Of a DNA stretch of 52,658 nt, positions 26,034-34,447 are shown piece after piece. The notes below the pieces were generated by a model. It saw nothing but the letters and a program-made list of their open reading frames with translations, searched no databases and was not told where the DNA came from. How positions within the stretch are numbered: the first letter of the stretch is position 1; each line of letters begins with the position of its first letter. The position numbers and the translations under genes were made by a program. The stretch is taken from contig CANQQS010000004.1 of assembly GCA_947626045.1 (NCBI GenBank), forward strand, positions 1-52,658. Direction: 5' to 3'. This DNA is from an uncultured Clostridia bacterium (GTDB lineage Bacteria; Bacillota; Clostridia; UBA1381).

Positions 26034-26792
26034 ATGATAAAGATAATAATGAACGGCTGTAACGGTAAAATGGGTCAGGTTATATCGCGTCTTGCCGCCG
26101 CCGATGACGAGTGTGAAATCGTCGCGGGGTTCGACGTGAATGACGCGAAGGAAAACGCGTACCCCGTGTTTACCGACCCCAGTGAATTTACGGGCGACGC
26201 GGACGTTGTGATTGACTTTTCGCACCCCTCGGCGCTCACGGGTATTTTAACGTACTGCAAATCACGCAGACTTCCCGTTATCCTCGCGACGACGGGTTAC
26301 ACCGACGAGCAGAAGGCTGAATTTAAGAGCGCGTCGGAGGAAATTCCCGTGTTCTTTTCGGCGAACATGAGCCTCGGCATCAATCTTCTTATCGACCTCG
26401 CGAAAAAGGCGACGAAGCTTTTGGAGGGCAATTTTGATATTGAGATTGTTGAGCGTCACCACAACCAGAAAATCGACGCACCGTCCGGCACGGCTCTGGC
26501 GATTGCCGACGCGATTGACGAAACGCTGTCCTTCCCCGCCGAGTACGTCTATGACCGTCACGCGGTTCGGAGAAAGAGGAAGAAAACGGAAATCGGTCTG
26601 CACGCCGTCCGCGGCGGCACGATTGTCGGCGACCACGAGGTTATTTTCGCCGGCACGGACGAGGTTATAGAGCTTAAGCACAGCGCCCACAGCAAGGAGG
26701 TTTTCGCCGTCGGCGCGATCAAGGCGGCTAAGTTTATCGCGACCAAACCCGCCGGTATGTATAATATGAGCGATATTATAAGCGAACTGTGA
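26034..26792 (+). CDS. dapB: 4-hydroxy-tetrahydrodipicolinate reductase
   Basis: DapB reduces the DapA product to tetrahydrodipicolinate with NAD(P)H. The 252-residue protein has the nucleotide-binding start IIMNGCNGKMGQVI, then VIDFSHPSAL, ATTGYTDEQ, FFSANMSLGINLL and the substrate/catalytic signature ERHHNQKIDAPSGTAL, and ends with the conserved G-x-YNMSDII region. The ribosome binding site is AAGGAG. It closes the asd-dapA-dapB set and is followed by a terminator. Confidence 0.97.
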   Translation: MIKIIMNGCNGKMGQVISRLAAADDECEIVAGFDVNDAKENAYPVFTDPSEFTGDADVVIDFSHPSALTGILTYCKSRRLPVILATTGYTDEQKAEFKSASEEIPVFFSANMSLGINLLIDLAKKATKLLEGNFDIEIVERHHNQKIDAPSGTALAIADAIDETLSFPAEYVYDRHAVRRKRKKTEIGLHAVRGGTIVGDHEVIFAGTDEVIELKHSAHSKEVFAVGAIKAAKFIATKPAGMYNMSDIISEL

Positions 26793-26798
26793 TTTTGC

Positions 26799-26833
26799 GG
26801 CGCGGAACGGCAGAAGCTGCTCCGCGCCTTTTT
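26799..26833 (+). terminator. Intrinsic terminator of dapAB
   Basis: GGCGCGGA...TCCGCGCC with an inner GGCAG-aag-CTGC extension, followed by TTTTT. Confidence 0.85.
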
Positions 26834-26859
26834 GGTTGTCAAAAAACTTTTCCGAAATA

Positions 26860-26888
26860 TTTACAACCTTCAAAAAGTATGATATAAT
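26860..26888 (+). promoter_or_regulatory. Promoter upstream of the inverted-repeat leader
   Basis: TTTACA, 17 bases, TATAAT. The predicted start is about 26895, which coincides with the first base of the 162-base inverted-repeat element. Confidence 0.75.
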
Positions 26889-26893
26889 TTCTC

Positions 26894-27055
26894 TACCACA
26901 TATTTTTTGAATACAATTTAATATTTTTCAAAAATATTCTTTTTTTAAGAATATTCTTTTGACGTTCCGAATAAAAGTTTGTATTAGCAAAAAATGCAGG
27001 CTTTATATCGGAATACTTTTATTTGGAATAATCCGTATTCAAAAAATGTGTGGTA
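26894..27055 (+). repeat. 162-bp inverted-repeat element: MITE or structured leader
   Basis: The outer 21-base arms (left starts TACCACATATTTTTTG, right ends CAAAAAATGTGTGGTA) pair along their whole length with one G-U. Inside are CCGAATAAAAGT and ACTTTTATTTGG, a 12-base stem with one G-U, and two mutually exclusive AT hairpins (AATATTTTT/AAAAATATT and AATATTCTT/AAGAATATT). Both ends carry TA, the target duplicated by IS630/mariner-type elements, so it may be a small non-autonomous transposon. It also starts exactly at the promoter's predicted start point and is followed by a terminator hairpin, so it would be the 5' part of the leader RNA of the next gene. Confidence 0.6.
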
Positions 27056-27079
27056 ACATTAAATCTAAGCCGCGTTTTT

Positions 27080-27112
27080 ATGCGTGGCATGGATTTATGT
27101 CACGCATTTTTT
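27080..27112 (+). terminator. Terminator-like hairpin in the leader of the stalk/propeller gene
   Basis: ATGCGTG-gcatggatttatgt-CACGCAT followed by TTTTTT, ending about 25 bases before the ATG. Its place between a promoter and a gene suggests attenuation. Confidence 0.7.
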
Positions 27113-27137
27113 ATTTTTAATTTAAGGAGGAATTACC

Positions 27138-28784
27138 ATGAAAAAAATCATCAGTATCTTAGCGGCTTGTATGATGTTTACAGCCGCAACAGCAAGCGCA
27201 GCGGATATTGCGGTCGAGATAAACGGTCAATATCTCGGCTTTGACGTGCCGCCGACAATGCAAAACGACCGCGTACTCGTCCCTATGCGCGCTATTTTTG
27301 AGGCATTCGGCGCGCAGGTGGATTGGAACGGCAACACACAGCAAATTATCGCGACAACTCCTGATGCCACGATTGAAATGAAGATTGACTCGCAGAGAAT
27401 GAATGTCTTAAAATCCGATTTTACGCATCTTATAGACCTCGACCAACCGCCGGTAATAATCGACGGGCGCACTCTCGTTCCGGCGCGCGCGGTCAGTGAG
27501 GCGCTTGATGCGACGGTAAACTGGGACGGCTCCGGCAGCACGGTCAAAATTGACGCGGGTGTGGGAATAAGCGCGACCGAGGCGTTTTTCTACAAAGGCA
27601 ACGCCTATTATTCAATGTGCAACGAGCCGGCAATATATGTTTGGGACGGAAATACAAACTATCGTTACGCTGCGGGCGGTGAGGTACATGGCATAGTTGT
27701 ATATAACGATTACATTTTCTATTACAATTCCACAAGCGGCAAGATTTGCAGAATGAACCTTGACGGCAGCGACAGGCGAATTATGGCTTCCGCATATAAA
27801 GACCGTTTTGATAACAGTGATCCGGTGTTCATAATAAAAAGTGGGAAGCTGTATTGGCGCGAATTGGACACTGATTGGTGGGAATCAGGTGAAGGAGACA
27901 GCTACAGAATATGCGAAATGGATATAGAAGGCGGCAACAAAAAAATATTGGTTGAAGGAATAGCAAAGGCAGGTTTCAGTTTTTTTGGAGCATATAATAC
28001 ATCATGGGCAATCGGGAAAAATACAATATATTACGGTATTTTTCCGGAAGGAAGCGCCAGCTTAGATGATCCGTATTGGGGATGTCATCTTCACAGTCTC
28101 AATCTGACCACCGGAAATGACAGAGATTTAAACTCACTGGGAGTATATACGCTGTACGGCTTGGACGGCAACGGAAATGTGATATTTTCCAATGGAGCCA
28201 ACGAGGAAAATAAAGAATACTATATAATCAACGAAAAAACAGACACTTTTACTCCGTATTCACAATTTTCACAATATGCCGATCAATGGTGGTATTATGT
28301 TAAAGACGGAAGTTACGAAAAAGCAAAAACCTATCGGCAACATCTTTCAAACGGGGAATATGAGCTGCTTACAGACGGTAAAATGCTCGGCAAAGATGAT
28401 TCAACTATGCTGTTCGCGGTATCGACACTTTCGTATAAAGAAGATAGTGTTGAGCTTGGCAGAATAACAAACCAAGAGATATACGCGATGGATCTTGACG
28501 GAAACAATATGCGGCTTGTCAACGAATATTCCGATGATAACGGCGTAGTGCAGTCGAATACCGGCTTTGACAATTCGCAGTCTTCTCAGCAGACCACCTG
28601 CGCGATATGCCACGGCAGCGGAACCATAGACTGCAGCGTATGCCACGGCACGGGAAGACAAACACAATATTACACTCCCGGCTATGACGACGAGGACGTG
28701 AACAACAGAAGCTGTCTCACCTGCGGAGGCAGAGGCAAAAAGACCTGCATCGTATGCGGCGGAGACGGAATAGTGCATGACTAA
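27138..28784 (+). CDS. Secreted stalk/beta-propeller protein with DnaJ-like CxxCxGxG repeats
   Basis: A 548-residue exported protein. It has a signal peptide (MKKIISILAACMMFTAATAS); two 'copper amine oxidase N' stalk repeats (about 25-140: RVLVPMRAIFEAFGAQVDWNG, RTLVPARAVSEALDATVNWDG); a central region (about 145-460) resembling DUF5050-type propeller repeats (IYVWDGNTNYRYAAGG, KICRMNLDGSDRRIM, ICEMDIEGGNKKILV, YAMDLDGNNMRLV); and a C-terminal Cys-rich segment with CAICHGSG, CSVCHGTG, CLTCGGRG and CIVCGGDG, the four-motif pattern of the DnaJ zinc-binding domain. A DnaJ-like module on an exported protein is unusual. The middle of the gene is AT-richer than its ends. Its leader holds the inverted-repeat element and a terminator hairpin. 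Function is unknown. Confidence 0.88.
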   Translation: MKKIISILAACMMFTAATASAADIAVEINGQYLGFDVPPTMQNDRVLVPMRAIFEAFGAQVDWNGNTQQIIATTPDATIEMKIDSQRMNVLKSDFTHLIDLDQPPVIIDGRTLVPARAVSEALDATVNWDGSGSTVKIDAGVGISATEAFFYKGNAYYSMCNEPAIYVWDGNTNYRYAAGGEVHGIVVYNDYIFYYNSTSGKICRMNLDGSDRRIMASAYKDRFDNSDPVFIIKSGKLYWRELDTDWWESGEGDSYRICEMDIEGGNKKILVEGIAKAGFSFFGAYNTSWAIGKNTIYYGIFPEGSASLDDPYWGCHLHSLNLTTGNDRDLNSLGVYTLYGLDGNGNVIFSNGANEENKEYYIINEKTDTFTPYSQFSQYADQWWYYVKDGSYEKAKTYRQHLSNGEYELLTDGKMLGKDDSTMLFAVSTLSYKEDSVELGRITNQEIYAMDLDGNNMRLVNEYSDDNGVVQSNTGFDNSQSSQQTTCAICHGSGTIDCSVCHGTGRQTQYYTPGYDDEDVNNRSCLTCGGRGKKTCIVCGGDGIVHD

Positions 28785-28792
28785 CCCACACA

Positions 28793-28827
28793 AAAAAGCG
28801 TATCACGTTCAACGTGATACGCTTTTT
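28793..28827. terminator. Bidirectional terminator between the propeller gene and cysK
   Basis: AAAAAGCGTATCACG-ttcaa-CGTGATACGCTTTTT serves both convergent genes. Confidence 0.9.
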
Positions 28828-28842
28828 GATATTCTTATTTAA

Positions 28843-29775
28843 TCAGTCCGCGAACATCGGGGTTGAGAGGTATCTCTCGCCGGTGTCGGGCAGGAGTGCG
28901 ACGATTGTTTTACCCTTATTTTCGGGGCGTTTCGCAAGCTCGGTCGCAGCCCATACCGCCGCGCCGGAGGAAATACCCACGAGCATACCCTCCGTTCTCG
29001 CGATTTCCTTACCCTTCGCGAACGCGTCGTCGTTTTCGACTCTTATGATCTCGTCGTAAATGTCGGTGTTGAGCGTTTCGGGAACAAAGCCCGCGCCGAT
29101 ACCCTGTATCTTATGCGCTCCGGCTCTGCCCTCGGACAGTACCGGCGACGATGCCGGTTCTACGGCGACAATTTTAACCTCGGGCTTCTTCGACTTCAGA
29201 TACTCGCCCACGCCCGACAGCGTGCCGCCCGTACCTACGCCGGCAACGAATATATCGACCGCGCCGTCGGTGTCGTTCCAGATTTCGGGACCTGTTGTCG
29301 CCTTGTGATAGGCGGGGTTCGCGGGGTTTGTGAACTGACTCGGTATAAAGCTGCCCTCTATCTCCGCGGCAAGCTCGTGCGCCTTCGCTATCGCGCCCTT
29401 CATACCCTGCGCGCCGTCGGTAAGAACAAGCTCCGCACCGTATGCCTTCAAAAGATTTCTTCTCTCGACGCTCATCGTTTCGGGCATCGTGATTATTATT
29501 CTGTAACCGCGCGCCGCCGCAACTGACGCAAGACCTATACCGGTGTTACCCGAGGTCGGCTCGATTATTACGCTGCCCTTTTTAAGCTTACCCGTTTTCT
29601 CCGCGTCGTCCACCATAGCTATTGCAATTCTGTCCTTTACGCTGCCTGCCGGATTGAAATACTCCAGCTTTGCCAGAACAGTTGCCTCCAAATTGTTTGC
29701 ACTCTCGTAATTGGTAAGCTCCAAAAGCGGCGTGTTGCCGACAAGCTCCGTTATTGCCTTATATATTTTTGACAT
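28843..29775 (-). CDS. cysK: Cysteine synthase A (O-acetylserine sulfhydrylase)
   Basis: CysK makes cysteine from O-acetylserine and sulfide with PLP. The 310-residue protein begins [19 protein letters not shown]; the PLP lysine is K47 in [26 protein letters not shown] binds substrate; [16 protein letters not shown] binds the PLP phosphate; and [11 protein letters not shown] is near the C terminus. ATG 29775 was chosen over the ORF-track start at 29868 because AAGGAAA precedes it and the extra residues overlap the upstream gene and lack family similarity. It is the last gene of a metY-ECF-cysK minus-strand operon (17-base gap). Confidence 0.97.
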   Translation of the reverse strand: MSKIYKAITELVGNTPLLELTNYESANNLEATVLAKLEYFNPAGSVKDRIAIAMVDDAEKTGKLKKGSVIIEPTSGNTGIGLASVAAARGYRIIITMPETMSVERRNLLKAYGAELVLTDGAQGMKGAIAKAHELAAEIEGSFIPSQFTNPANPAYHKATTGPEIWNDTDGAVDIFVAGVGTGGTLSGVGEYLKSKKPEVKIVAVEPASSPVLSEGRAGAHKIQGIGAGFVPETLNTDIYDEIIRVENDDAFAKGKEIARTEGMLVGISSGAAVWAATELAKRPENKGKTIVALLPDTGERYLSTPMFAD

Positions 29776-29792
29776 TATATTTTCCTTCTTTC

Positions 29793-30284
29793 CTAAAAAT
29801 TCAATCTGTTTCTGTTTTTGATAAGCACCGGTATTATAACAGCCGACGCTGCCATGCTCATTGCCCACTGTATCGGCGACGACACGAGCGACACAAGCGC
29901 CTGCGCCATTCCCAAAATCGGGAACTCTGCTACGAAATATCCGCCCGTCACTATCACGAGCGACACTGCCGCCGCGAGTATGTACCGCTGTGCGCTCTGC
30001 TTTTCGTGCAAGATTTTACCTATCGTAAATCCGAGTATTCCCTTTATTATGAGCGTCGGTATACAGTATATCGGAAATCCCGAAATCAAATCCGCCAGGC
30101 TGTGACCTATCGCGCCGACAGCCGCTCCCGCTACGGGCCCCATTACAAGCGCCGCCGCGTAGATAACGCAGTCGCCGAAATGCACGTAACCCTCGCCTAT
30201 CGGCACCTTCGGAAATATCGTCAGCACGCACGCGAGAGCCGCGAGTACCGCGCACCGCGCGATAAATACCGTTTTGTTCTTCAT
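29793..30284 (-). CDS. ECF transporter S component (DUF1393/PF07155-like)
   Basis: A 163-residue protein with about five hydrophobic helices. [25 protein letters not shown] and [23 protein letters not shown] fit the substrate-binding subunits of energy-coupling-factor vitamin transporters in the DUF1393 group. The ligand cannot be read from the sequence; HmpT-like members of the group take up thiamine- or pyridoxine-related compounds. Start ATG 30284 follows GAAGGGA. It is sandwiched between metY and cysK, both PLP enzymes, so a B6 vitamer is a reasonable guess. No ECF ATPase or T subunit lies in the window, so it would use a shared module encoded elsewhere. Confidence 0.82.
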   Translation of the reverse strand: MKNKTVFIARCAVLAALACVLTIFPKVPIGEGYVHFGDCVIYAAALVMGPVAGAAVGAIGHSLADLISGFPIYCIPTLIIKGILGFTIGKILHEKQSAQRYILAAAVSLVIVTGGYFVAEFPILGMAQALVSLVSSPIQWAMSMAASAVIIPVLIKNRNRLNF

Positions 30285-30315
30285 TGCTATCCCTTCTTTG
30301 ATGTTGTTACAGTCA

Positions 30316-31605
30316 TTATACCACTGCTTTAAACGCATCGTCAAGGGCTTCGATAAGGTCAATTACGTTTTCCGTACCTATCGACAGTCTTATTGTATTC
30401 GGCTTTATGCCCTGCTCAAGAAGCTCCGCCTCGGTGCACTGTGAATGTGTGGTCGTCGCGGGGTGTATCACGAGCGATTTAACGTCCGCGACATTGGCGA
30501 GCAGCGAGAAAATCTCAAGGTTATCTATAAACTTTTGAGCCTTCGCCGCGTCGCCCTTAATCTCGAACGTGAATATGCTTCCGCCGCCGCTCGGAAGGTA
30601 CTTTTTATAAAACTCGTGACCCTCCTCTGTCGGAAGTGAAGGGTGGTGCACTGCCTCGACCTGCGGGTGGCTGTTAAGATATTCAACAATTTTAAGCGCG
30701 TTTTCCACGTGACGCTCAACTCTGAGCGACAGCGTTTCAAGTCCCTGAAGGAATATAAACGCGTGGAACGGTGAGAGCGTCGCGCCTGTGTCGCGAAGCA
30801 GTATCGCTCTTATGTACGTCACAAACGCCGCTGCGCCGACCGCCGCCGTAAAGCTTACGCCGTGATATGACGGGTTCGGCTCAACGAACTGCGGGAACTT
30901 ACCCGACGCCGCCCAATCGAACTTGCCGCTGTCAACGATAACGCCGCCTATCGCAGTACCGTGACCGCCGATGAACTTCGTCGCGCTGTGTACGACTATA
31001 TCCGCGCCGTACTCGATAGGTCTTACGAGGTACGGAGTAGCGAACGTGTTGTCAATCACTAGCGGAAGGTTGTGTGCGTGCGCGATTTTCGCTACGGCTT
31101 CAATGTCGATTATGTTTGAATGGGGGTTGCCGAGCGTTTCTATAAATATCGCCTTCGTGTTATCCTGTATTGCGTTCTCGAACGCGTTTTCCTCGTACGG
31201 GTCAACGAACGTCGTCGTTATGCCGTAGTGAGGAAGCGTATGCTCAAAGAGGTTGTATGTGCCGCCGTATATCGTCTTTGACGCGACAATGTGACCGCCG
31301 TCCTGCGCGAGCGCCTGTATCGCGTATGTGATAGCAGCCGCGCCCGACGCCGTAGCGAGAGCCGCAACACCGCCCTCGAGTGCCGCAATTCTCTGCTCGA
31401 ATATATCCTGTGTGGGGTTTGTGAGTCTGCCGTAAATGTTGCCCGCGTCGCGCAGACCGAAACGGTCGGCGGCGTGCTGTGAGTTGTGGAACACGTAGGA
31501 CGTTGACGCGTAAATCGGAACGGCTCTCGCGTCCGTTACCGCGTCCGCGCTCTCCTGACCTACGTGAAGCTGTAAAGTTTCAAATCTGTAATTTTTATTT
31601 GACAT
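30316..31605 (-). CDS. metY: O-acetylhomoserine sulfhydrylase
   Basis: This PLP enzyme of the Cys/Met gamma-type family makes homocysteine from O-acetylhomoserine and sulfide. The protein has 429 residues, the typical MetY length, longer than MetB/MetC. FETLQLHVGQE is the diagnostic N terminus; YGRLTNPTQDIFEQRIAALEGG, ATASGAAAITYA and VIDNTFATPYL follow, and the PLP lysine is K210 in VVHSATKFIGGHG. It is the first gene of the sulfur operon, which can feed sulfide into both methionine (MetY) and cysteine (CysK). The leader is about 160 bases and contains no riboswitch I recognise. Confidence 0.95.
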   Translation of the reverse strand: MSNKNYRFETLQLHVGQESADAVTDARAVPIYASTSYVFHNSQHAADRFGLRDAGNIYGRLTNPTQDIFEQRIAALEGGVAALATASGAAAITYAIQALAQDGGHIVASKTIYGGTYNLFEHTLPHYGITTTFVDPYEENAFENAIQDNTKAIFIETLGNPHSNIIDIEAVAKIAHAHNLPLVIDNTFATPYLVRPIEYGADIVVHSATKFIGGHGTAIGGVIVDSGKFDWAASGKFPQFVEPNPSYHGVSFTAAVGAAAFVTYIRAILLRDTGATLSPFHAFIFLQGLETLSLRVERHVENALKIVEYLNSHPQVEAVHHPSLPTEEGHEFYKKYLPSGGGSIFTFEIKGDAAKAQKFIDNLEIFSLLANVADVKSLVIHPATTTHSQCTEAELLEQGIKPNTIRLSIGTENVIDLIEALDDAFKAVV

Positions 31606-31770
31606 GGTTATTACCCGCTTTCTTCATTATATTTTATGGTTATCCCTTTTATCCGTAATTTTCAACATCGACACATTCGGTCGTCCTTAATGTTTTTCAG
31701 CCGCAGTACTAACATGCTTCGTCACCCTTTCCGTAATTCTTCCTTTTCCTATCGAATTACTATGCTTTAC

Positions 31771-31798
31771 ATTATAGCACCTTTTTCCCGTTTGTCAA
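31771..31798 (-). promoter_or_regulatory. Promoter of the metY operon
   Basis: On the minus strand TTGACA, 16 bases, TATAAT preceded by TGC. The predicted start is near 31764, leaving a leader of about 160 bases before metY. That leader contains GTAATTC/GAATTAC pairing and two AATTACGGA-type repeats but no clear terminator. Confidence 0.75.
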
Positions 31799-31900
31799 GG
31801 GATTTTTTAAATTTTTTTGAAAATAAAAGAAAAATGTGATAGAATGGTATGGTAGAATGGGAAATTGTGATTTTGTGCATTATTGGGATGTGTCACAAAT

Positions 31901-32095
31901 GCGGGCGACCGCAAGGGTCGCCCCTACGGCGCTAAATATATAAAATACGGGTGTAGGGGCGACCCTTGCGGTCGCCCGTCCAAGATAACCCGAATGCAAT
32001 AGGGTTGTCGTGGGAACGGGCTGTCGAGGGCGCCAGCCCCTACGGCGCACAATTTCAAAATTACGGTTGTAGGGGACGGCGCCCTCGACGTCCCT
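31901..32095. repeat. Compound intergenic palindromic repeat (copy 5)
   Basis: There are two hairpin units. The first (about 31901-31979) has arms GGGCGACCGCAAGGGTCGCC and GGCGACCCTTGCGGTCGCCC around an AT-rich centre. The second (about 32017-32095) is the copy 1/copy 2 element in reverse orientation: the arms are conserved and the central 20-25 bases have diverged. It lies between the divergent metY promoter and the phosphatase gene. Confidence 0.85.
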
Positions 32096-32143
32096 CATTA
32101 CATTACGCCGCTAAATCACAATTTAATCACACGGAGGTTGCAA

Positions 32144-32602
32144 ATGATACGAATAATGATGATATGCTACGGCAACATATGCCGCAGTCCGATGGCGGAG
32201 TTTCTCCTGCGCGACATGGTACAGAAGCGCGGTATCGGCGACAAATTCTACATAGCGTCCGCCGCGACAAGCACCGAAGAAATCGGTAACGGCGTGCATT
32301 ACGGCACTCGCCGAAAGCTTGCGGAACATGGCATTTCAACGGACGGCAAGACGGCGGTACAGCTTAAACGCTCCGACGCTGACAGGTACGACTATTTTAT
32401 TGGTATGGATTCGCAGAACATACGCGCAATAACGCGCATACTCGGCGAGGAGCATCGGGACAAAATTTTCCGCCTGCTCGATTTCTCCGACAATCCGCGC
32501 GATATTGCCGACCCGTGGTACACGCATAATTTCGACGTTACATACGACGATATTGTCGAGGGCTGCGAGGCTTTTCTCAAATATATAGATGATTTTTCGT
32601 AA
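32144..32602 (+). CDS. Low-molecular-weight protein tyrosine phosphatase
   Basis: A 152-residue phosphatase of the LMW-PTP/arsenate-reductase fold. The P-loop CX5R is at C8-R14 (MICYGNICRSPMAE) and the general-acid aspartate is in DIADPWYTHNF. The tyrosine-pair region present in LMW-PTPs is replaced here by PWYTHNFD, still a plausible active form. Such enzymes in Firmicutes often reverse bacterial tyrosine or arginine phosphorylation; the target here is unknown. ATG 32144 follows GGAGG by 6 bases; the ORF-track TTG at 32138 overlaps that site. It stands alone after a repeat block. Confidence 0.92.
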   Translation: MIRIMMICYGNICRSPMAEFLLRDMVQKRGIGDKFYIASAATSTEEIGNGVHYGTRRKLAEHGISTDGKTAVQLKRSDADRYDYFIGMDSQNIRAITRILGEEHRDKIFRLLDFSDNPRDIADPWYTHNFDVTYDDIVEGCEAFLKYIDDFS

Positions 32603-32608
32603 AAAACA

Positions 32609-32637
32609 TTGTCAAACGGATGAAAATGGTATATAAT
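32609..32637 (+). promoter_or_regulatory. Promoter of lysS
   Basis: TTGTCA, 17 bases, TATAAT; predicted start about 32644. The leader is about 35 bases, too short for a T-box. Confidence 0.75.
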
Positions 32638-32678
32638 GATTCAGTCTGTAGAATAAAACCGAGGAGGATTTTTAATAA

Positions 32679-34229
32679 ATGGAAAACACGGAAAATACAA
32701 AGGAATTATCGGCTCTCCTGCAGGTGCGCCGCGACAAGCTCACCGACCTTCAAAACGAGAGCAGAGATCCGTTCAAGATTACGAAGTTTAACCGTACTCA
32801 TACATCGGGCGAGCTTAAGGATGGCGCGCGCGAGGAACAGCGCGAGCTTACAAAGCGCGGCTCGGACGAGGTTGAAATAATCACCGCGAAAATTTCAAAA
32901 TACGACGGTCAAAATGTTACAGTTGCCGGCAGAATTATGTCAAAGCGCGGCATGGGAAAGGTTGGATTTGTCCACATCGCGGACATTGACGGGCAAATTC
33001 AGCTTTTCGTCAAGAAGGATATTCTCGGCGAGGACGAGTACAACCGTTTCAAAAAGCTCGACATCGGCGATATAGTAGGCGCGCACGGCGAGGTGTTCAC
33101 CACGCAGACGGGCGAAATTTCTATAAGAGTAGATGAAATAACGCTGCTCACAAAATCGCTGCAGCCGCTGCCCGAGAAGTTCCACGGCATGACCGATACG
33201 GATCTGCGCTATCGTCAGCGTTACATTGACCTCATTATGAACGAGGATGTAAAAAAGACGTTTATGAACCGCTCGAAAATCATCGCGTCTATCCGCTCGT
33301 ACCTGAACGGTCAGGGTTTTTTGGAGGTCGAAACGCCGATGCTCGTATCAAACGCGGGCGGCGCGGCGGCAAGACCGTTCGAAACGCATTTTAACGCGCT
33401 CGACGAGGACTTCAAGCTGCGTATTTCACTGGAGCTTTACTTAAAGCGCCTTATCGTCGGCGGCTTCGAGAAGGTTTACGAGATTGGCAAAGTGTTCAGA
33501 AACGAGGGACTCGACACGCGCCACAACCCCGAGTTCACGCTGATGGAGCTGTACCAGGCGTATACCGATTACCACGGCATGATGGATCTGACGGAAAATA
33601 TGTACCGCCACGTCGCGCAGGAGGTGCTCGGCACGACGAAAATCACGTATAACGGCGTGGAGATGGACCTCGGCAAGCCGTTTGAGCGAATCACAATGGT
33701 CGACGCGGTGAAGAAGTATTCGGGCGTTGACTTCAGCGAAATACACACGCTCGAAGAGGCGCGCGCGGCTGCGGACGCTCATCATGTGGAATACGAAAAG
33801 CGCCACAAGAAAGGCGATATTTTGAACCTTTTCTTTGAGCAGTTCGCCGAGGAGCACATGATCCAGCCGACGTTCGTAATGGATCACCCGATCGAGATTT
33901 CGCCGCTCACGAAGAAAAAGCCGGACAATCCCGAATATGTGGAGCGTTTCGAGTTTTTCATGAACGGCTGGGAAATGGCAAACGCGTACTCGGAGCTGAA
34001 CGACCCCGTTGACCAGCGCGAGCGTTTCAAGGCGCAGGAGGAGCAGCTGGCGCAGGGCGACGAGGAAGCGAACACCACCGACGAGGACTTCATGCGCGCG
34101 CTCGAGATAGGTATGCCCCCCACCGGCGGCATTGGCTTCGGTATCGACCGTATGTGCATGCTCCTCACCGACTCCCCCGCAATCCGCGATGTGCTGCTGT
34201 TCCCGACAATGAAACCGATTGAAGGGTAA
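32679..34229 (+). CDS. lysS: Lysyl-tRNA synthetase, class II
   Basis: This enzyme charges tRNA-Lys with lysine. The 516-residue protein has an N-terminal OB-fold anticodon domain (about 60-170: VTVAGRIMSKRGMGKVGFVH) and a class II catalytic domain with motif 1 around SIRSYLNGQGFLEVETPMLV, motif 2 FRNEGLDTRHNPEFTLMELY and motif 3 GGIGFGIDRMCMLL. GAGGAGG lies about 11 bases upstream. It has its own promoter. With asd/dapA/dapB in the same window, lysine supply and use are near each other but separately controlled. Confidence 0.98.
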   Translation: MENTENTKELSALLQVRRDKLTDLQNESRDPFKITKFNRTHTSGELKDGAREEQRELTKRGSDEVEIITAKISKYDGQNVTVAGRIMSKRGMGKVGFVHIADIDGQIQLFVKKDILGEDEYNRFKKLDIGDIVGAHGEVFTTQTGEISIRVDEITLLTKSLQPLPEKFHGMTDTDLRYRQRYIDLIMNEDVKKTFMNRSKIIASIRSYLNGQGFLEVETPMLVSNAGGAAARPFETHFNALDEDFKLRISLELYLKRLIVGGFEKVYEIGKVFRNEGLDTRHNPEFTLMELYQAYTDYHGMMDLTENMYRHVAQEVLGTTKITYNGVEMDLGKPFERITMVDAVKKYSGVDFSEIHTLEEARAAADAHHVEYEKRHKKGDILNLFFEQFAEEHMIQPTFVMDHPIEISPLTKKKPDNPEYVERFEFFMNGWEMANAYSELNDPVDQRERFKAQEEQLAQGDEEANTTDEDFMRALEIGMPPTGGIGFGIDRMCMLLTDSPAIRDVLLFPTMKPIEG

Positions 34230-34319
34230 ACGTAACATTATAAAGGCGCTCAAAAATCGCATAAACAAGCCGTTTACGGGCATTTACACATTAAAAGCAA
34301 AAGCACAAAATTACGCCGA

Positions 34320-34361
34320 ATTTGCGAACATTTAGGCGGATTTGCGAACAATTTGCGAACA
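34320..34361. repeat. Three direct copies of ATTTGCGAACA
   Basis: Copies at 34320-34330, 34340-34350 and 34351-34361, the last two adjacent. They lie between the lysS stop and its probable terminator. They could be protein-binding iterons or recombination core sites at the edge of the inserted ClpX-like unit. Confidence 0.6.
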
Positions 34362-34376
34362 AACCAAGCAAAAAAC

Positions 34377-34409
34377 GCTGCAGGGACCATTTTCCCCGCG
34401 GCTTTTTTT
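34377..34409 (+). terminator. Probable terminator after lysS
   Basis: GCTGCAGGG-accatttt-CCCCGCGGC (one mismatch, one G-U) followed by TTTTTTT. The closing sequence CCGCGGCTTTTTTT recurs after the ClpX-like gene. Confidence 0.6.
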
Positions 34410-34447
34410 GCGTATTGACAACATAACAGAAAGGGGAGAGCTACACA

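Noticed and set aside
22528-28784. Amine oxidase activity for the 'copper amine oxidase N' proteins
   Set aside because: Only the small stalk repeats are present; the catalytic domain with the topaquinone tyrosine is absent from both proteins.
31606-31764. SAM riboswitch or T-box in the metY leader
   Set aside because: I could not match the conserved cores of SAM-I, SAM-II or T-box, and no terminator/antiterminator pair is visible. It is kept only as an unassigned leader.
33441-34283. 280-aa minus-strand ORF inside lysS
   Set aside because: It is antisense to class II synthetase motifs that are certainly coding.
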